From assembly GCA_025359125.1 (NCBI GenBank), contig JANYHI010000007.1, positions 62,001 through 126,000 of the forward strand: a stretch of DNA of 64,000 nucleotides, in the 5' to 3' direction. The notes under the pieces were generated by a model that had not been told where the DNA came from, did no database searches, and saw only the letters and a program-made list of their open reading frames with translations. The position numbers and the translations under genes were made by a program. How positions within the stretch are numbered: the first letter of the stretch is position 1; each line of letters opens with the position of its first letter. Of the stretch, positions 16,534 through 25,572 are shown piece after piece. The DNA comes from Cytophagales bacterium. Lineage in GTDB: Bacteria; Bacteroidota; Bacteroidia; Cytophagales; Cyclobacteriaceae.

Positions 16534-18774
16534 CTACTTTTTCTTTTTTAACTCATCAAACTTATTAGGTTGAGCCACTTTAGGGAATACGTTATCTTCA
16601 ATTATAATATCAGATGTTTCTTTCATAGGATCGAGTACCACGTTTACCACTTCTTTTTCTTTGGCGAATACTTTCGTCACTTTAGTTTCATTAATGCGCC
16701 AGATTTCAGCAGGTAGCCGCTCAATCTCTTTGCTGCCATCTTTAAAAGTCCATTCGATAATTACGGGCATTACCAATCCTCCTTTATTAGAAAGTGTAAT
16801 CTCATAGAAGTTCTTGTTATCCATTTTTGCCATCACAGCTTTGTCATCAATTCTATTGGCAAACTCACCATAGAAACGATTGTCAGTAGGTATTACAGTG
16901 AAGTACTCTGGGCCTTTGCTAAAATCTTCTGCGGGTTTGTCCTTGTCTCCTTCTTTAGGCAAATCTCCCTTCGCTACTTTCTTCTCTTTGTTTTCGATGT
17001 TGGTTTTTTCGTTACGTACTTTAAACCACTTCACATTATCGAGCGACATATCAACGTTATCGGTAGTATAGAACCAGCCTTTCCAAAACCAATCTAAATC
17101 AACTGCCGATGCATCTTCCATTGTGCGGAAGAAATCTGCGGGCTTAGGATGTTTAAATGCCCAGCGTTGAGCATACTCTTTAAATGATTTATCAAATAGT
17201 TCTTTCCCCATTATGCTTTCGCGCAGAATGAAAAGTGCGGTGGCCGCCTTTGCATATTGTTCTGAGCCAAAAGCAATTACTTGTTCTGAGTTAGTCATGA
17301 GCGGACGCATAATATTTTTATCGCCTTTCATATAAGGCACCAACCCTGCCGGCTTGCCTCTGCTCCAATCTAATGTGGGGTAACGCTCTAGCTCTGTCAT
17401 TAACTGCACAAAGCTATCAATGCCTTCATCCATCCAAGTAGTTTGGCGCTCATCGTTATTGATGATCATCGGAAAGAAGTTATGTCCTACTTCATGAATA
17501 ACTACTCCTAGCATTCTTTGGAGCGTAGCATTATCATACGTTCCATCTTTCTTTGGACGGCCAAAGTTGAAGCAAATCATAGGATACTCCATTCCGATGG
17601 ATGCAGCATGAACGGAGGTGGCATGCGGATATGGATAATCGATCGTATACTTGGAATAAACTTCGATGGTATTTTTTACCGCCATGGTAGATTCCTTTTC
17701 CCAAAGTGGATTTCCTTCTTTCGGGTAAAATGATTGTGCGAGCGGGGTCTTATCTCCAATCTTCACGGTCATAGCATCCCAAATAAATTTGCGCGAAGAA
17801 GCGAATGCAAAGTCTCTCACATTAGTGGCTTCAAACTGCCAGGTTCTCTTTTCTGTTGATTTCGTTTTTTCCTTCGCGGTAGCTTCGGCTTGCGTCACAA
17901 TAATAACGGGTTTATCATAGGTAGTTTTTGCTTTTTCAAAGCGCTCAATTTCCGTTTTAGTTAAAACTTGTTGAGGATTTTTAAGCGCTCCCGTTGCTCC
18001 AATAATATGATCTGCCGGTACGGTGATATTCACTTTATAATTTCCGAACGGCAATGTAAACTCACCACGGCCTAAAAATTGTTTGTTCTGCCAGCCCACC
18101 ACATCGTCATACACGCACATGCGTGGAAAAAATTGAGCAATAGTGTAAACATAGTTTCCATCTTCCGGAAAAAATTCTAATCCACTTCTTCCACCAAATA
18201 AGTTGCGATCGTTAATATTGAAAGACCACTCTATCTTAAAAAAATATTTTTCACCTGATTTTAATGGCGTTGGTAAATCAACGCGCATCATTGTTTTATT
18301 GATGGTGTACGCCAATACTTTTCCAGCTACGTCTGTAACTGATTTTACTTTATAGCCTCCTTCATAATCATATAAATTAAATTGGCCGGCCATTGATTTT
18401 GCAGTAACCGAATCGCGCACCGAATTAGTTTGTGTTTTGGTGGTGTTACTTTCCTTATCTAAAATATTTTGATCTAGCTGAATCCATAAATACTTCAATA
18501 CATCTGGTGAATTGTTGTGATAAGTAATGGTTTCGCTTCCGCTGATACTTTGATTGAGATCATTCAACTCAACCGACATATCATAATCGGCTTGCTGCTG
18601 CCAATACTTAGGCCCGGGAGAGCCAGAGGCCGAACGATACTCATTTGGGGTCGGTAATGTTTGATCCAGTTGCTCAAACTTTCCTTGCCATTTGGGGGCT
18701 TCGGCTTTTGGTTGCTCTTGCGAAATCGCCATTAAGGAAGAACATAGAAATAGAAAAAGTAATAATTGTTTCAT
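16534..18774 (-). CDS. Secreted M1 family zinc metallopeptidase
   Basis: Started at the ATG at 18774, the product is 746 residues with a signal peptide (KQLLLFLFLCSSLMAIS). The M1 signature is complete: His427-Glu428-x-x-His431 (HEVGH) with the third zinc ligand Glu450 in TTWMDEG, exactly 18 residues on. The exopeptidase GAMEN motif appears as GMEYP upstream. The frame extends to 18831, but that part precedes the signal peptide. It is likely a periplasmic or surface aminopeptidase feeding on peptides. The C-terminal 150 residues are Lys/Glu-rich, then beta-rich, and end in a Lys tail. Confidence 0.9.
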   Translation of the reverse strand: MKQLLLFLFLCSSLMAISQEQPKAEAPKWQGKFEQLDQTLPTPNEYRSASGSPGPKYWQQQADYDMSVELNDLNQSISGSETITYHNNSPDVLKYLWIQLDQNILDKESNTTKTQTNSVRDSVTAKSMAGQFNLYDYEGGYKVKSVTDVAGKVLAYTINKTMMRVDLPTPLKSGEKYFFKIEWSFNINDRNLFGGRSGLEFFPEDGNYVYTIAQFFPRMCVYDDVVGWQNKQFLGRGEFTLPFGNYKVNITVPADHIIGATGALKNPQQVLTKTEIERFEKAKTTYDKPVIIVTQAEATAKEKTKSTEKRTWQFEATNVRDFAFASSRKFIWDAMTVKIGDKTPLAQSFYPKEGNPLWEKESTMAVKNTIEVYSKYTIDYPYPHATSVHAASIGMEYPMICFNFGRPKKDGTYDNATLQRMLGVVIHEVGHNFFPMIINNDERQTTWMDEGIDSFVQLMTELERYPTLDWSRGKPAGLVPYMKGDKNIMRPLMTNSEQVIAFGSEQYAKAATALFILRESIMGKELFDKSFKEYAQRWAFKHPKPADFFRTMEDASAVDLDWFWKGWFYTTDNVDMSLDNVKWFKVRNEKTNIENKEKKVAKGDLPKEGDKDKPAEDFSKGPEYFTVIPTDNRFYGEFANRIDDKAVMAKMDNKNFYEITLSNKGGLVMPVIIEWTFKDGSKEIERLPAEIWRINETKVTKVFAKEKEVVNVVLDPMKETSDIIIEDNVFPKVAQPNKFDELKKKK

Positions 18775-19176
18775 AGTATAGTTATTCAAAATTCTATTTA
18801 AGTTAATAATTGTATTCTTACATCTAAGCAACTTTTACATGCGCTACCTAATTTAAATTTAAATGGTATTAGTTACTACTTCTTGATGAAAATAAACTCA
18901 CCACCCTCATCACCCGTATCTTGAATAACAGGTTTCCGCTGTCATTGCTTTATGGCTAGGCAAGCTATACAATTTAGCCATCCAAGACAATGCAATAATT
19001 GGGTAAAGCAAATCATTTTAAAAAGTGGCAAGCCTATATCTGTTAACCTTCGCAGTATCAAATACTTTAAAAAACCTTCTGACAGTTGGTTTAAAAAAAT
19101 CGAATAGCTAAAACGTCAATATGCTATATTTGCTTACTTAAATTTTAAATCTTTATCTACCGAAATTTATTAGCCG
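18775..19176. other. 402-bp divergent intergenic region
   Basis: The region separates the minus-strand M1 peptidase from a plus-strand receiver gene. It holds a 51-codon plus-strand frame (18952-19107; MARQAIQFSHPRQCNNWVKQ...), which is plausible in composition but has no recognised family or clear promoter, and a -7-like box at 19125. I see no RNA gene or repeat. Confidence 0.3.
19125..19132 (+). promoter_or_regulatory. Candidate -7 box for the lone receiver gene
   Basis: TATATTTG fits TAnnTTTG exactly, 44 bases before the ATG at 19177; no convincing -33 box. Confidence 0.35.
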
Positions 19177-19524
19177 ATGAAGATATTAATAATTGATGAC
19201 GAGCTTCTGGATTTGTTTATTGCAAAAAAAACATTGTCGGAGGAATTTGAGGTAGAAGGATTCAATACAATTGCCGAGGCTGTTCAATGGGCAAAAAATA
19301 ATTCTTTTGATATTTTTCTTAGCGATTATTTTTTGGGAGGCGACCAGCATGCCAATCATGCATTAAAGGCAATAATAGATGTAAAGGGCAAAATATTTAA
19401 ATCTTATGTTTTGACGAATTATATTGATGTTAAAAAGAAAGAGGAGATGCTCCGAGCAGGATTTGACGGAACGATTGATAAACCTATAGATACAACAAAA
19501 TTTAAGAAGGCCTTGGGTCTCTGA
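19177..19524 (+). CDS. Single-domain response regulator (receiver only)
   Basis: The 115-residue product is a complete receiver domain: acidic pair Asp7-Asp8 (IIDDE), phosphoacceptor Asp50 (FLSDYF), Thr80 (VLTNY) and Lys102 (TIDKPID). There is no output domain, so it would act by protein-protein contact or as a phosphate shuttle, as CheY or Spo0F do. No kinase gene is next to it. It is followed 10 bases later by an alpha/beta hydrolase gene, with which it may be co-transcribed. Confidence 0.88.
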   Translation: MKILIIDDELLDLFIAKKTLSEEFEVEGFNTIAEAVQWAKNNSFDIFLSDYFLGGDQHANHALKAIIDVKGKIFKSYVLTNYIDVKKKEEMLRAGFDGTIDKPIDTTKFKKALGL

Positions 19525-19534
19525 TTTTTTTGAA

Positions 19535-20188
19535 ATGAATACACACTCTTTTCAAATCACGGTATCACAAAGCATTGGCACAGTATCAGCAGAAATAATC
19601 TCAGGTAATGAAATAAAAACAGTACTCACGCTGGCGCATGGGGCTGGTGCTGGAATGAATCATTCTTTTATGGTGTCATTAGCAAATTCACTTGCAGAAG
19701 AAGGAATTGCTACTATTCGGTTTAACTTTCCATACATGGAGCAAAAGAAAATGCGTGTAGATGTTCCCGCAATTGCACACAAGACTGTAGAGGTTGTTCT
19801 TAATAAAACGCATGAGTTATTTCCTGCCGCTCAGATTTTTGTTTCTGGTAAATCTTTTGGTGGACGAATGAGTTCTCAATATTTATCTAACCATACGCCA
19901 GCATTTGTTAACGGAATTATTTTCTATGGCTTTCCGTTGCATCCTGCTGGTAAGCCTGCCGTTGATCGAGCCGAACATCTAAAGAATATAAAATTGCCGA
20001 TGGTTTTTTTGCAAGGTACTCGCGATGAATTAGCGAAGTGGCCACTAATCGAACAAGTTACTAAAGACCTTCCTACAGCTACCTTGTTTAAAATCGAAGG
20101 AGCCGACCATTCATTTAAAACGGGCAAGCATAATACGATGGAGCAATTGGTAAAGGCTACTAAAAATTGGATAGCTATTCAAAAATAA
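19535..20188 (+). CDS. Alpha/beta hydrolase (KANL3/Tex30-like)
   Basis: The 217-residue protein shows an alpha/beta hydrolase plan: oxyanion-side motif HGAGAGMNHSFM near residue 37, nucleophile elbow SGKSFGGR (Ser in G-K-S-F-G-G), acidic residue in LQGTRDELA and His in GADHSF. The pattern and length match the small KANL3/Tex30-type hydrolases. No signal peptide, so cytosolic. Substrate unknown. It lies between a lone receiver and htpG. Confidence 0.82.
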   Translation: MNTHSFQITVSQSIGTVSAEIISGNEIKTVLTLAHGAGAGMNHSFMVSLANSLAEEGIATIRFNFPYMEQKKMRVDVPAIAHKTVEVVLNKTHELFPAAQIFVSGKSFGGRMSSQYLSNHTPAFVNGIIFYGFPLHPAGKPAVDRAEHLKNIKLPMVFLQGTRDELAKWPLIEQVTKDLPTATLFKIEGADHSFKTGKHNTMEQLVKATKNWIAIQK

Positions 20189-20199
20189 GCCCCCACTTC

Positions 20200-20238
20200 T
20201 GCCAACATGTCACCGTTTTTGATTGGAACGGCTTTTGT
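20200..20238 (+). promoter_or_regulatory. Sigma-54-like promoter with upstream palindrome before htpG
   Basis: TGGAACG-N4-TTGT (20224-20238) differs from the sigma-54 consensus TGGCACG-N4-TTGC at one position in each half, and the GG and G(T) elements keep the 10-base spacing. Just upstream lies TGCCAACATGTCA (20200-20212), a partial palindrome of a kind I recall before Bacteroidota heat-shock genes. The expected start would be about 35 bases before the htpG ATG at 20284. Confidence 0.5.
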
Positions 20239-20283
20239 CTTTGAGGGTCTTACTTAATTTTTAACTAAATCCATTCGATTACT

Positions 20284-22185
20284 ATGGCAACCATGACAGA
20301 AAAGGGCAGTATCTCCATCCATACCGAAAACATTTTTCCCATCATTAAAAAATTTCTCTACTCAGATCATGAGATTTTTTTGCGAGAACTAGTGAGCAAT
20401 GCCGTAGATGCTACACAAAAGCTTAAGAAGCTGGCCTCCATTGGCGAGTTCAACGGTGAGTTGGGCGACCTGAAAATTGAAGTCAGTTTTGATAAAAAGA
20501 AAAATACTATCACCGTTAGCGACAGAGGGCTTGGCATGACGGGCGAAGAAATTAAAAAATACATTAATCAGATTGCCTTCTCCGGTGCTACCGAGTTTGT
20601 AGAAAAATTTAAAGATAAAGGTGATGCAAAAGACATCATCGGAAAGTTTGGATTAGGTTTCTACTCTGCCTTTATGGTGGCAGATAAAGTAGAAGTAATT
20701 TCCAAATCTTTTAAAGAAGGAACAGAAGCTGCTCGCTGGGAGTGTGATGGTTCTACTTCGTTCGAGTTAAGTGCAGCAACAAAAGAAGAACGCGGAACAG
20801 ATGTGGTTCTCCACATCAATAAAGACTCCGAAGAATTTTTGGATGAGTTTAGATTGAAAGGAATATTAGAAAAATATTGCAAATTCTTACCTGTTGAAAT
20901 TAAATTTGGAACCAAAGACGAAAGCGTAGAAGATGGTGTTGATAAAGACGATAAGCCTAAATACAAAACAGTCACCACGGATCGTATCATTAATAATACT
21001 TCGCCTATTTGGGCAAAGGCTCCACTTGATTTAAAAGATGAAGATTATTTAAAGTTCTATAAAGAGTTGTATCCCTTCACAGAAGATCCACTCTTCTGGA
21101 TTCATTTGAATGTAGATTACCCTTTTAACCTGACTGGCGTTTTATATTTCCCAAAAATTAAAAACGACTTTGAGATTCAACGTAATAAAATTCAGTTATA
21201 CTCTCGTCAGGTTTTTATTACTGATGAAGTAAAAGATGTAGTGCCTGATTTCTTGATGTTACTACATGGAGTGTTAGACTCACCTGATATTCCGTTGAAT
21301 GTTTCGCGCAGTTATCTGCAAAGCGATGCTAACGTAAAAAAAATAAGTGCGCACATCACTAAAAAAGTAGCGGATAAACTTATAGACATGTTTATCAAAG
21401 ACCGTAAAGAGTTTGAAAAGAAGTGGGATGACATCAGTGTGTTTGTTCGCTACGGAATGATCAGTGACGAGAAGTTTAACGAAAAAGCCAAGGAGTTTGC
21501 ATTATTGAAAAATGTAGACGCACAGTACTTTACACTAAATGAATATGCTGATAAAGTAAAGCCAAATCAAACAGATAAAGAAGGTCAGGTAATTTACTTG
21601 TATACGAATGATAAAGGCAAACAAGACGCATTCATCCAAACAGCCAAAAGCAAAGCATATGATGTGTTGATGATGGATGGCGTACTAGATAGCCACTTCA
21701 TTGGTAACCTAGAACAAAAATTAGAGAAGACTCAACTGAAGCGAGTGGATAGCGATATCATTGATAAGTTGATTACTAAGATAGATGCGATTGCTAGTGT
21801 GCTAAGTAAAGAAGAAGAGGAAACGGTAAAAGGAGTTTTTGAAAAGGCAATCAATAATAAAGCAATGAGCCTCGCGATTGAATCCCTTTCACCAGATGAT
21901 TTACCTGTAACGGTAACCATGAGTGAGTGGATGCGCAGAATGAAAGATATGGCTAAAACCGGAGGAGGTGGAGGCATGAGCTTTATGGGGCCCATGCCCG
22001 ATAATTATAATGTTGCCATTAATGGTAATCATCCAATCATTCAAAAAGTATTGAAAGCAGAAACGGAAGAGCAGAAAACCAAACTTGCCAAGCAAGCCTA
22101 TGATTTAGGTTTACTTTCTCAAAGCATGTTAACGGGCGCAGACCTCACAGCTTTTATTAAGAGAAGTGTAGAATTAGTAGGCTAG
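20284..22185 (+). CDS. htpG: Molecular chaperone HtpG (Hsp90)
   Basis: At 633 residues this is a full bacterial Hsp90. The N-terminal GHKL ATPase domain carries the expected motifs: ELVSNAVDA (Asn for Mg-ATP), DRGLGM and GKFGLGFYSAF lid region, followed by the middle domain (client and ATP-gamma contacts, about 240-450) and C-terminal dimerisation domain. It folds and matures client proteins in the cytosol. The ATG at 20284 is used; a second Met three codons on is possible. A sigma-54-like promoter precedes it and a terminator follows. Confidence 0.97.
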   Translation: MATMTEKGSISIHTENIFPIIKKFLYSDHEIFLRELVSNAVDATQKLKKLASIGEFNGELGDLKIEVSFDKKKNTITVSDRGLGMTGEEIKKYINQIAFSGATEFVEKFKDKGDAKDIIGKFGLGFYSAFMVADKVEVISKSFKEGTEAARWECDGSTSFELSAATKEERGTDVVLHINKDSEEFLDEFRLKGILEKYCKFLPVEIKFGTKDESVEDGVDKDDKPKYKTVTTDRIINNTSPIWAKAPLDLKDEDYLKFYKELYPFTEDPLFWIHLNVDYPFNLTGVLYFPKIKNDFEIQRNKIQLYSRQVFITDEVKDVVPDFLMLLHGVLDSPDIPLNVSRSYLQSDANVKKISAHITKKVADKLIDMFIKDRKEFEKKWDDISVFVRYGMISDEKFNEKAKEFALLKNVDAQYFTLNEYADKVKPNQTDKEGQVIYLYTNDKGKQDAFIQTAKSKAYDVLMMDGVLDSHFIGNLEQKLEKTQLKRVDSDIIDKLITKIDAIASVLSKEEEETVKGVFEKAINNKAMSLAIESLSPDDLPVTVTMSEWMRRMKDMAKTGGGGGMSFMGPMPDNYNVAINGNHPIIQKVLKAETEEQKTKLAKQAYDLGLLSQSMLTGADLTAFIKRSVELVG

Positions 22186-22211
22186 TAATTAAATCGAGTA
22201 ATATTGGTGAG

Positions 22212-22240
22212 GGCTTCTATATCAGAAGCCTTCTTTTTTT
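22212..22240 (+). terminator. Rho-independent terminator after htpG
   Basis: A 7-bp stem GGCTTCT / AGAAGCC with a five-base loop is followed by TTCTTTTTTT, 26 bases after the htpG stop. Confidence 0.8.
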
Positions 22241-22258
22241 AACAAAATAAATTTGAAG

Positions 22259-22266
22259 TATATTCG
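22259..22266 (+). promoter_or_regulatory. Candidate -7 box for the MORN-like secreted protein
   Basis: TATATTCG, a one-base variant of TAnnTTTG, ends 15 bases before the ATG at 22282 and follows the htpG terminator. The same variant occurs upstream of feoA and gldB. Confidence 0.3.
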
Positions 22267-22281
22267 TTTTACATTCTGTTA

Positions 22282-23091
22282 ATGAAGTTCTCTCTTTTTA
22301 TACTGTCCATTTTTTCGGGATCAATTCTTTTTGCACAAGGCACAGAGCCAAATGTAAAAGAAGGACAGTTTACGTTTGATACCGATCGACCTTTTACATT
22401 GTTGGAGTTAGAAAAGGAAGAAGAGCCCATCGTAACCAAAAAGAAGAAACCCAAGCGCAAAGTTTTTTACGGCATCAAAACAAAAAAGAAATTTACACGC
22501 AGAGGCTATGGCGATAAAGTTACACTTGAGTTATTTTATGTACTCAAGAAACCAGATGTGCCCAATACTTTTGCTAGGGATATTTATTATTACGATTATA
22601 AAAGAGCGGAGGTAAGAAAGGTAGAAAAATTTGATCCGAAGAAAGGCGTGTTGCTACACGGCCCATATAAAAAACTGATTGGATTATCGGTTGTGGAAGA
22701 AGGCATTTATTATAAAGGAACGCGACATGGCCGCTGGATGCGGCACAACACGCAAGATTTGTTAGAAGACAAAGAGAAATATTATAAAGGCTGGCCGAAG
22801 GAATCACGCATAACTTATTACGATCCGGCTGAACGAAAAAAAATAAAAGAAATAACACCTGTTGAGTACAATGAGAAAGAAGGATATTATTATTTACTAC
22901 ATGAAAATGGAGTAGTAGCCGTGCGAGGAGAATATCGCTTCAATGAAAAGGTGGGAGACTGGATTGAGAATTATCCCAACGGAAAACGAAAACGAATTAT
23001 CACCTACCCGAAAGAACCATTCGAAAAAGAGATAAAACCATTTTTAAGAAAAGAATGGGATGATAAAGGCAAGGAGATTTATTCTAAATAG
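22282..23091 (+). CDS. Secreted protein with MORN-like repeats
   Basis: The 269-residue product begins with a signal peptide (KFSLFILSIFSGSILFAQ). A Lys-rich segment (about 50-75) is followed by Tyr/Gly-rich units resembling MORN or YwqK-type repeats, such as LHGPYKKL, EGIYYKGTRHGRWMRH and GVVAVRGEYRFNEKVGDWIENYPNGK. Such repeats are common in Bacteroidota exported proteins; no enzymatic motif is visible. It is convergent with the YraN gene. Function unknown. Confidence 0.75.
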   Translation: MKFSLFILSIFSGSILFAQGTEPNVKEGQFTFDTDRPFTLLELEKEEEPIVTKKKKPKRKVFYGIKTKKKFTRRGYGDKVTLELFYVLKKPDVPNTFARDIYYYDYKRAEVRKVEKFDPKKGVLLHGPYKKLIGLSVVEEGIYYKGTRHGRWMRHNTQDLLEDKEKYYKGWPKESRITYYDPAERKKIKEITPVEYNEKEGYYYLLHENGVVAVRGEYRFNEKVGDWIENYPNGKRKRIITYPKEPFEKEIKPFLRKEWDDKGKEIYSK

Positions 23092-23101
23092 AATTTGAAT
23101 C

Positions 23102-23455
23102 TTAGTAGAATGCGTCCTCAATCTGAATAATCTCAGTCTTATTTTTTAACAGTCGAATGGAGACAATATCGTATCGCACATTTCCCTGCCAGTTATTTTC
23201 AAAAGTATATTGCTCGGCACCGTCCATAATGTTTCTTACTTTTTTGTAATCCACAAAATCTTCCGGATACCCATATAAATCGGAAGAGCGCAACTTTACC
23301 TCCACAAAAATCAACCAATTATTTTTCTTCACAATCAAATCAATTTCAGATCGCTTGTAGCGGTAGTTGCGCTCCATAATTTCAAACCCTTTTTCGATGA
23401 GAAACCGGGCCGCCATGTCTTCGCCTTCCTTTCCTTTTTTAATTTTATCGCTCAC
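23102..23455 (-). CDS. YraN/UPF0102 family protein (endonuclease-like)
   Basis: The 117-residue protein is a YraN family member with a PD-(D/E)xK-like nuclease core: GKEGEDMAARFLIEKGF at the start, SEIDLIVKK (acidic D) and FVEVKLRSS (E-x-K). The family has a predicted nuclease fold, but its role is not settled. It ends 10 bases from the convergent MORN-like gene. Confidence 0.88.
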   Translation of the reverse strand: MSDKIKKGKEGEDMAARFLIEKGFEIMERNYRYKRSEIDLIVKKNNWLIFVEVKLRSSDLYGYPEDFVDYKKVRNIMDGAEQYTFENNWQGNVRYDIVSIRLLKNKTEIIQIEDAFY

Positions 23456-23491
23456 AGGAAATAATCTACCTTTGATCGAAGTTAAGAAAGA

Positions 23492-24490
23492 ATGAAGAAA
23501 TTAATTGAAGACTTTACGTTGCAGCTAGCCAGCGCATTAAAAATTGGTCAATCCGTAGATTTAGTAAGGCCGGGCAGCGATATCCGCAATGTTTTAATTA
23601 CCGGCATGGGAGGCTCCGGTATTGGTGCCAACCTGGTGGAGTCGCTCACCTTTGGCAGGGTGCCCATTCCCATTACTGTTTCGAAAGGATATAATATTCC
23701 ACAGTTTGTAAGCCCGCATACTTTATTTATTGCCTGCTCTTATAGCGGAGATACAGAAGAGACATTGGCTGCTATAAACAAAGCTATGTTAAAGCGCGCC
23801 CATATTATTTGCATTACATCAGGCGGCAAAATGTTAGAGTTGGCAAAAGAGTATAATTTATTTTGGATTCGGATTCCGGGTGAATCAAAAAGTGCCAGAG
23901 GCAATTTAGGGTACATGATGGTTTCGCTGATGTACGCACTTTACCATACTAATTTGATTGGTGCTGCTTTTATTAAAGAAACAGAAAATGCTATTGAATA
24001 TTTAAATCGCGGAGAAAAAGCTATTCAATCTGAAGCAGAATTAATTTCTAAAAAACTAAAAGGAAAGTTGCCGATTATTTATTGCGATGAACGATTGAAG
24101 GCGATGGCCACTCGTTTTCAAAATCAAATAAATGAAAATGCCAAGCAACTGGCTCACATCAATACGTTTCCTGAAATGAACCACAACGAAATTGTGGGCT
24201 GGCAATTTCCTGAAAATATTTTGCAACAAGCGCAGGTAATTTATTTGTATTCAGATCATGACCACGAACGTGTAGAGAAAAGAATGGAAATATGCCGACC
24301 CATCTTCGAGAAAAAATCAAATCCGATTATTGATATCGTAGGCGAGGGAGCTTCTTTGTTGGAACAGTATTATTATTTGATTCACCTCACAGATTGGATT
24401 TCTTATTTCTTAGCAAAAGAAAATGGAGTAGAATCAAATCCGATAGAAGCCATCGACTTTTTGAAAGAGGAGTTGAGTAAACATAAATAA
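23492..24490 (+). CDS. Bifunctional phosphoglucose/phosphomannose isomerase
   Basis: The 332-residue protein has two SIS sugar-isomerase domains. Motifs include GMGGSGIGANLVES near the N-terminus, SYSGDTEETL, and PEMNHNEIVGWQ, which is characteristic of the archaeal/bacterial bifunctional PGI/PMI family. It interconverts fructose-6-phosphate with glucose-6-phosphate and mannose-6-phosphate. lipB follows after 5 bases, so the two share a transcript by position, without obvious functional link. Confidence 0.88.
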   Translation: MKKLIEDFTLQLASALKIGQSVDLVRPGSDIRNVLITGMGGSGIGANLVESLTFGRVPIPITVSKGYNIPQFVSPHTLFIACSYSGDTEETLAAINKAMLKRAHIICITSGGKMLELAKEYNLFWIRIPGESKSARGNLGYMMVSLMYALYHTNLIGAAFIKETENAIEYLNRGEKAIQSEAELISKKLKGKLPIIYCDERLKAMATRFQNQINENAKQLAHINTFPEMNHNEIVGWQFPENILQQAQVIYLYSDHDHERVEKRMEICRPIFEKKSNPIIDIVGEGASLLEQYYYLIHLTDWISYFLAKENGVESNPIEAIDFLKEELSKHK

Positions 24491-24495
24491 TTATT

Positions 24496-25215
24496 TTGAA
24501 TTCAGTTTTATCGAAAGAGGTAACATTTATAGACCTTGGCCTGATAGATTATCAGCAAGCTTGGAATTACCAAACCGAGCTATTCAATAAAAACTTAGAA
24601 ATCAAAAAACGGAATCGCGATCTTTCTGACAACGAACAGCAAGTCACTAATAATTATTTAATCTTCTGCGAGCATCCACATGTTTACACGTTAGGAAAAA
24701 GTAGAGATGAGAAAAATTTATTGATTAAGAAAGAAGATCTCCACACTATACAAGCTTCCTTTTATCCAATTAATAGAGGAGGCGATATTACCTACCATGG
24801 CCCCGGCCAATTGGTCGTGTACCCGATTCTGGATTTGGAAAATTTCTTTACGGATATCCATCAATACATGCGTTTGTTAGAAGAATCGGTGATACAAACG
24901 CTCGCTCACTTCAACATTCCTTCGGGAAGAATTAAAGGTATGACTGGAGCGTGGATTGATTTTGAAGATGAAAAGAAAGCGCGGAAGATCTGTGCATTGG
25001 GCGTAAAAACAAGTCGCTGGGTAACTATGCATGGGTTGGCATTTAATGTTAATTTAGATTTAAATTACTTCAAGCACATTGTGCCGTGTGGCATTAATGA
25101 CAAAGCTGTTACTTCTCTGGAAAAAGAATTAGGTAAAAGAGTAGAGATGAATTTGGTAAAATCAATTTTGAAAGAGAAAATCGTTTCTCTTTTTGAAATG
25201 ACTCTTTTAAACTAG
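24496..25215 (+). CDS. lipB: Lipoyl(octanoyl) transferase LipB
   Basis: The 239-residue product has the LipB signature RGGDITYHGPGQLVVYPI, the catalytic Cys in the PCGINDKAVTSLE region and the catalytic Lys in ALGVKTSRWVTMHG. LipB moves octanoyl groups from acyl carrier protein to lipoyl domains of pyruvate and 2-oxoglutarate dehydrogenase complexes. The frame opens at TTG (24496), 5 bases after the previous stop, and the first in-frame ATG is far inside the domain, so TTG is the likely start. Confidence 0.94.
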   Translation: MNSVLSKEVTFIDLGLIDYQQAWNYQTELFNKNLEIKKRNRDLSDNEQQVTNNYLIFCEHPHVYTLGKSRDEKNLLIKKEDLHTIQASFYPINRGGDITYHGPGQLVVYPILDLENFFTDIHQYMRLLEESVIQTLAHFNIPSGRIKGMTGAWIDFEDEKKARKICALGVKTSRWVTMHGLAFNVNLDLNYFKHIVPCGINDKAVTSLEKELGKRVEMNLVKSILKEKIVSLFEMTLLN

Positions 25216-25219
25216 ATAG

Positions 25220-25569
25220 ATGAAACCTATTCTCGTCTTCTTTTTTGTTATCTATTTCTTTTTTGGAAAGGCCCAAAAATTTCCCAAACACCTTTTGCTT
25301 TTCAGCAAGAGGCAACATCTTCTAACATTACAACTAACTATTCTTCTAATCGCGTATGGTGGGGAGAATCTGACGAAGGCATTTCAAGAATTACTTTGAG
25401 AAATTTGAAAAAAAGTAATTTTTTGGGATGCGCCTTGAATATGGCCGAAAGAAAATCAAAATTTTAAGCCTGCTCCAGCAGTTCGAGCAAACTGTTAATG
25501 ACTGATATTGATTTCACTCCGTAAGGCAAGCCAGCAGAAAAAATTATGGCAGAATGGTTTGCTAAATAA
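25220..25569 (+). pseudogene. Broken gene for a small secreted protein
   Basis: An ATG 4 bases after lipB opens a signal peptide (MKPILVFFFVIYFFFGKAQ). Near 25280-25288 (AAAAATTTCCCAAA) the reading shifts: the ATG frame continues to a TGA at 25397 with unlikely sequence, while the next frame reads like protein from 25285 (QTPFAFQQEATSSN... RVWWGESDEGISR). That frame is then cut by TAA just after ERKSKF (near 25467) and again at 25521, before the plausible C-terminus GKPAEKIMAEWFAK and a TAA at 25567. One frameshift plus two stops point to a decayed gene. Family not recognised. Confidence 0.6.
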
Positions 25570-25572
25570 TTT

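Noticed and set aside
18952-19107. 51-codon frame as a gene
   Set aside because: No recognised family, no spaced promoter, and the surrounding 400 bases have no other coding signal; kept only as a note in the intergenic entry.
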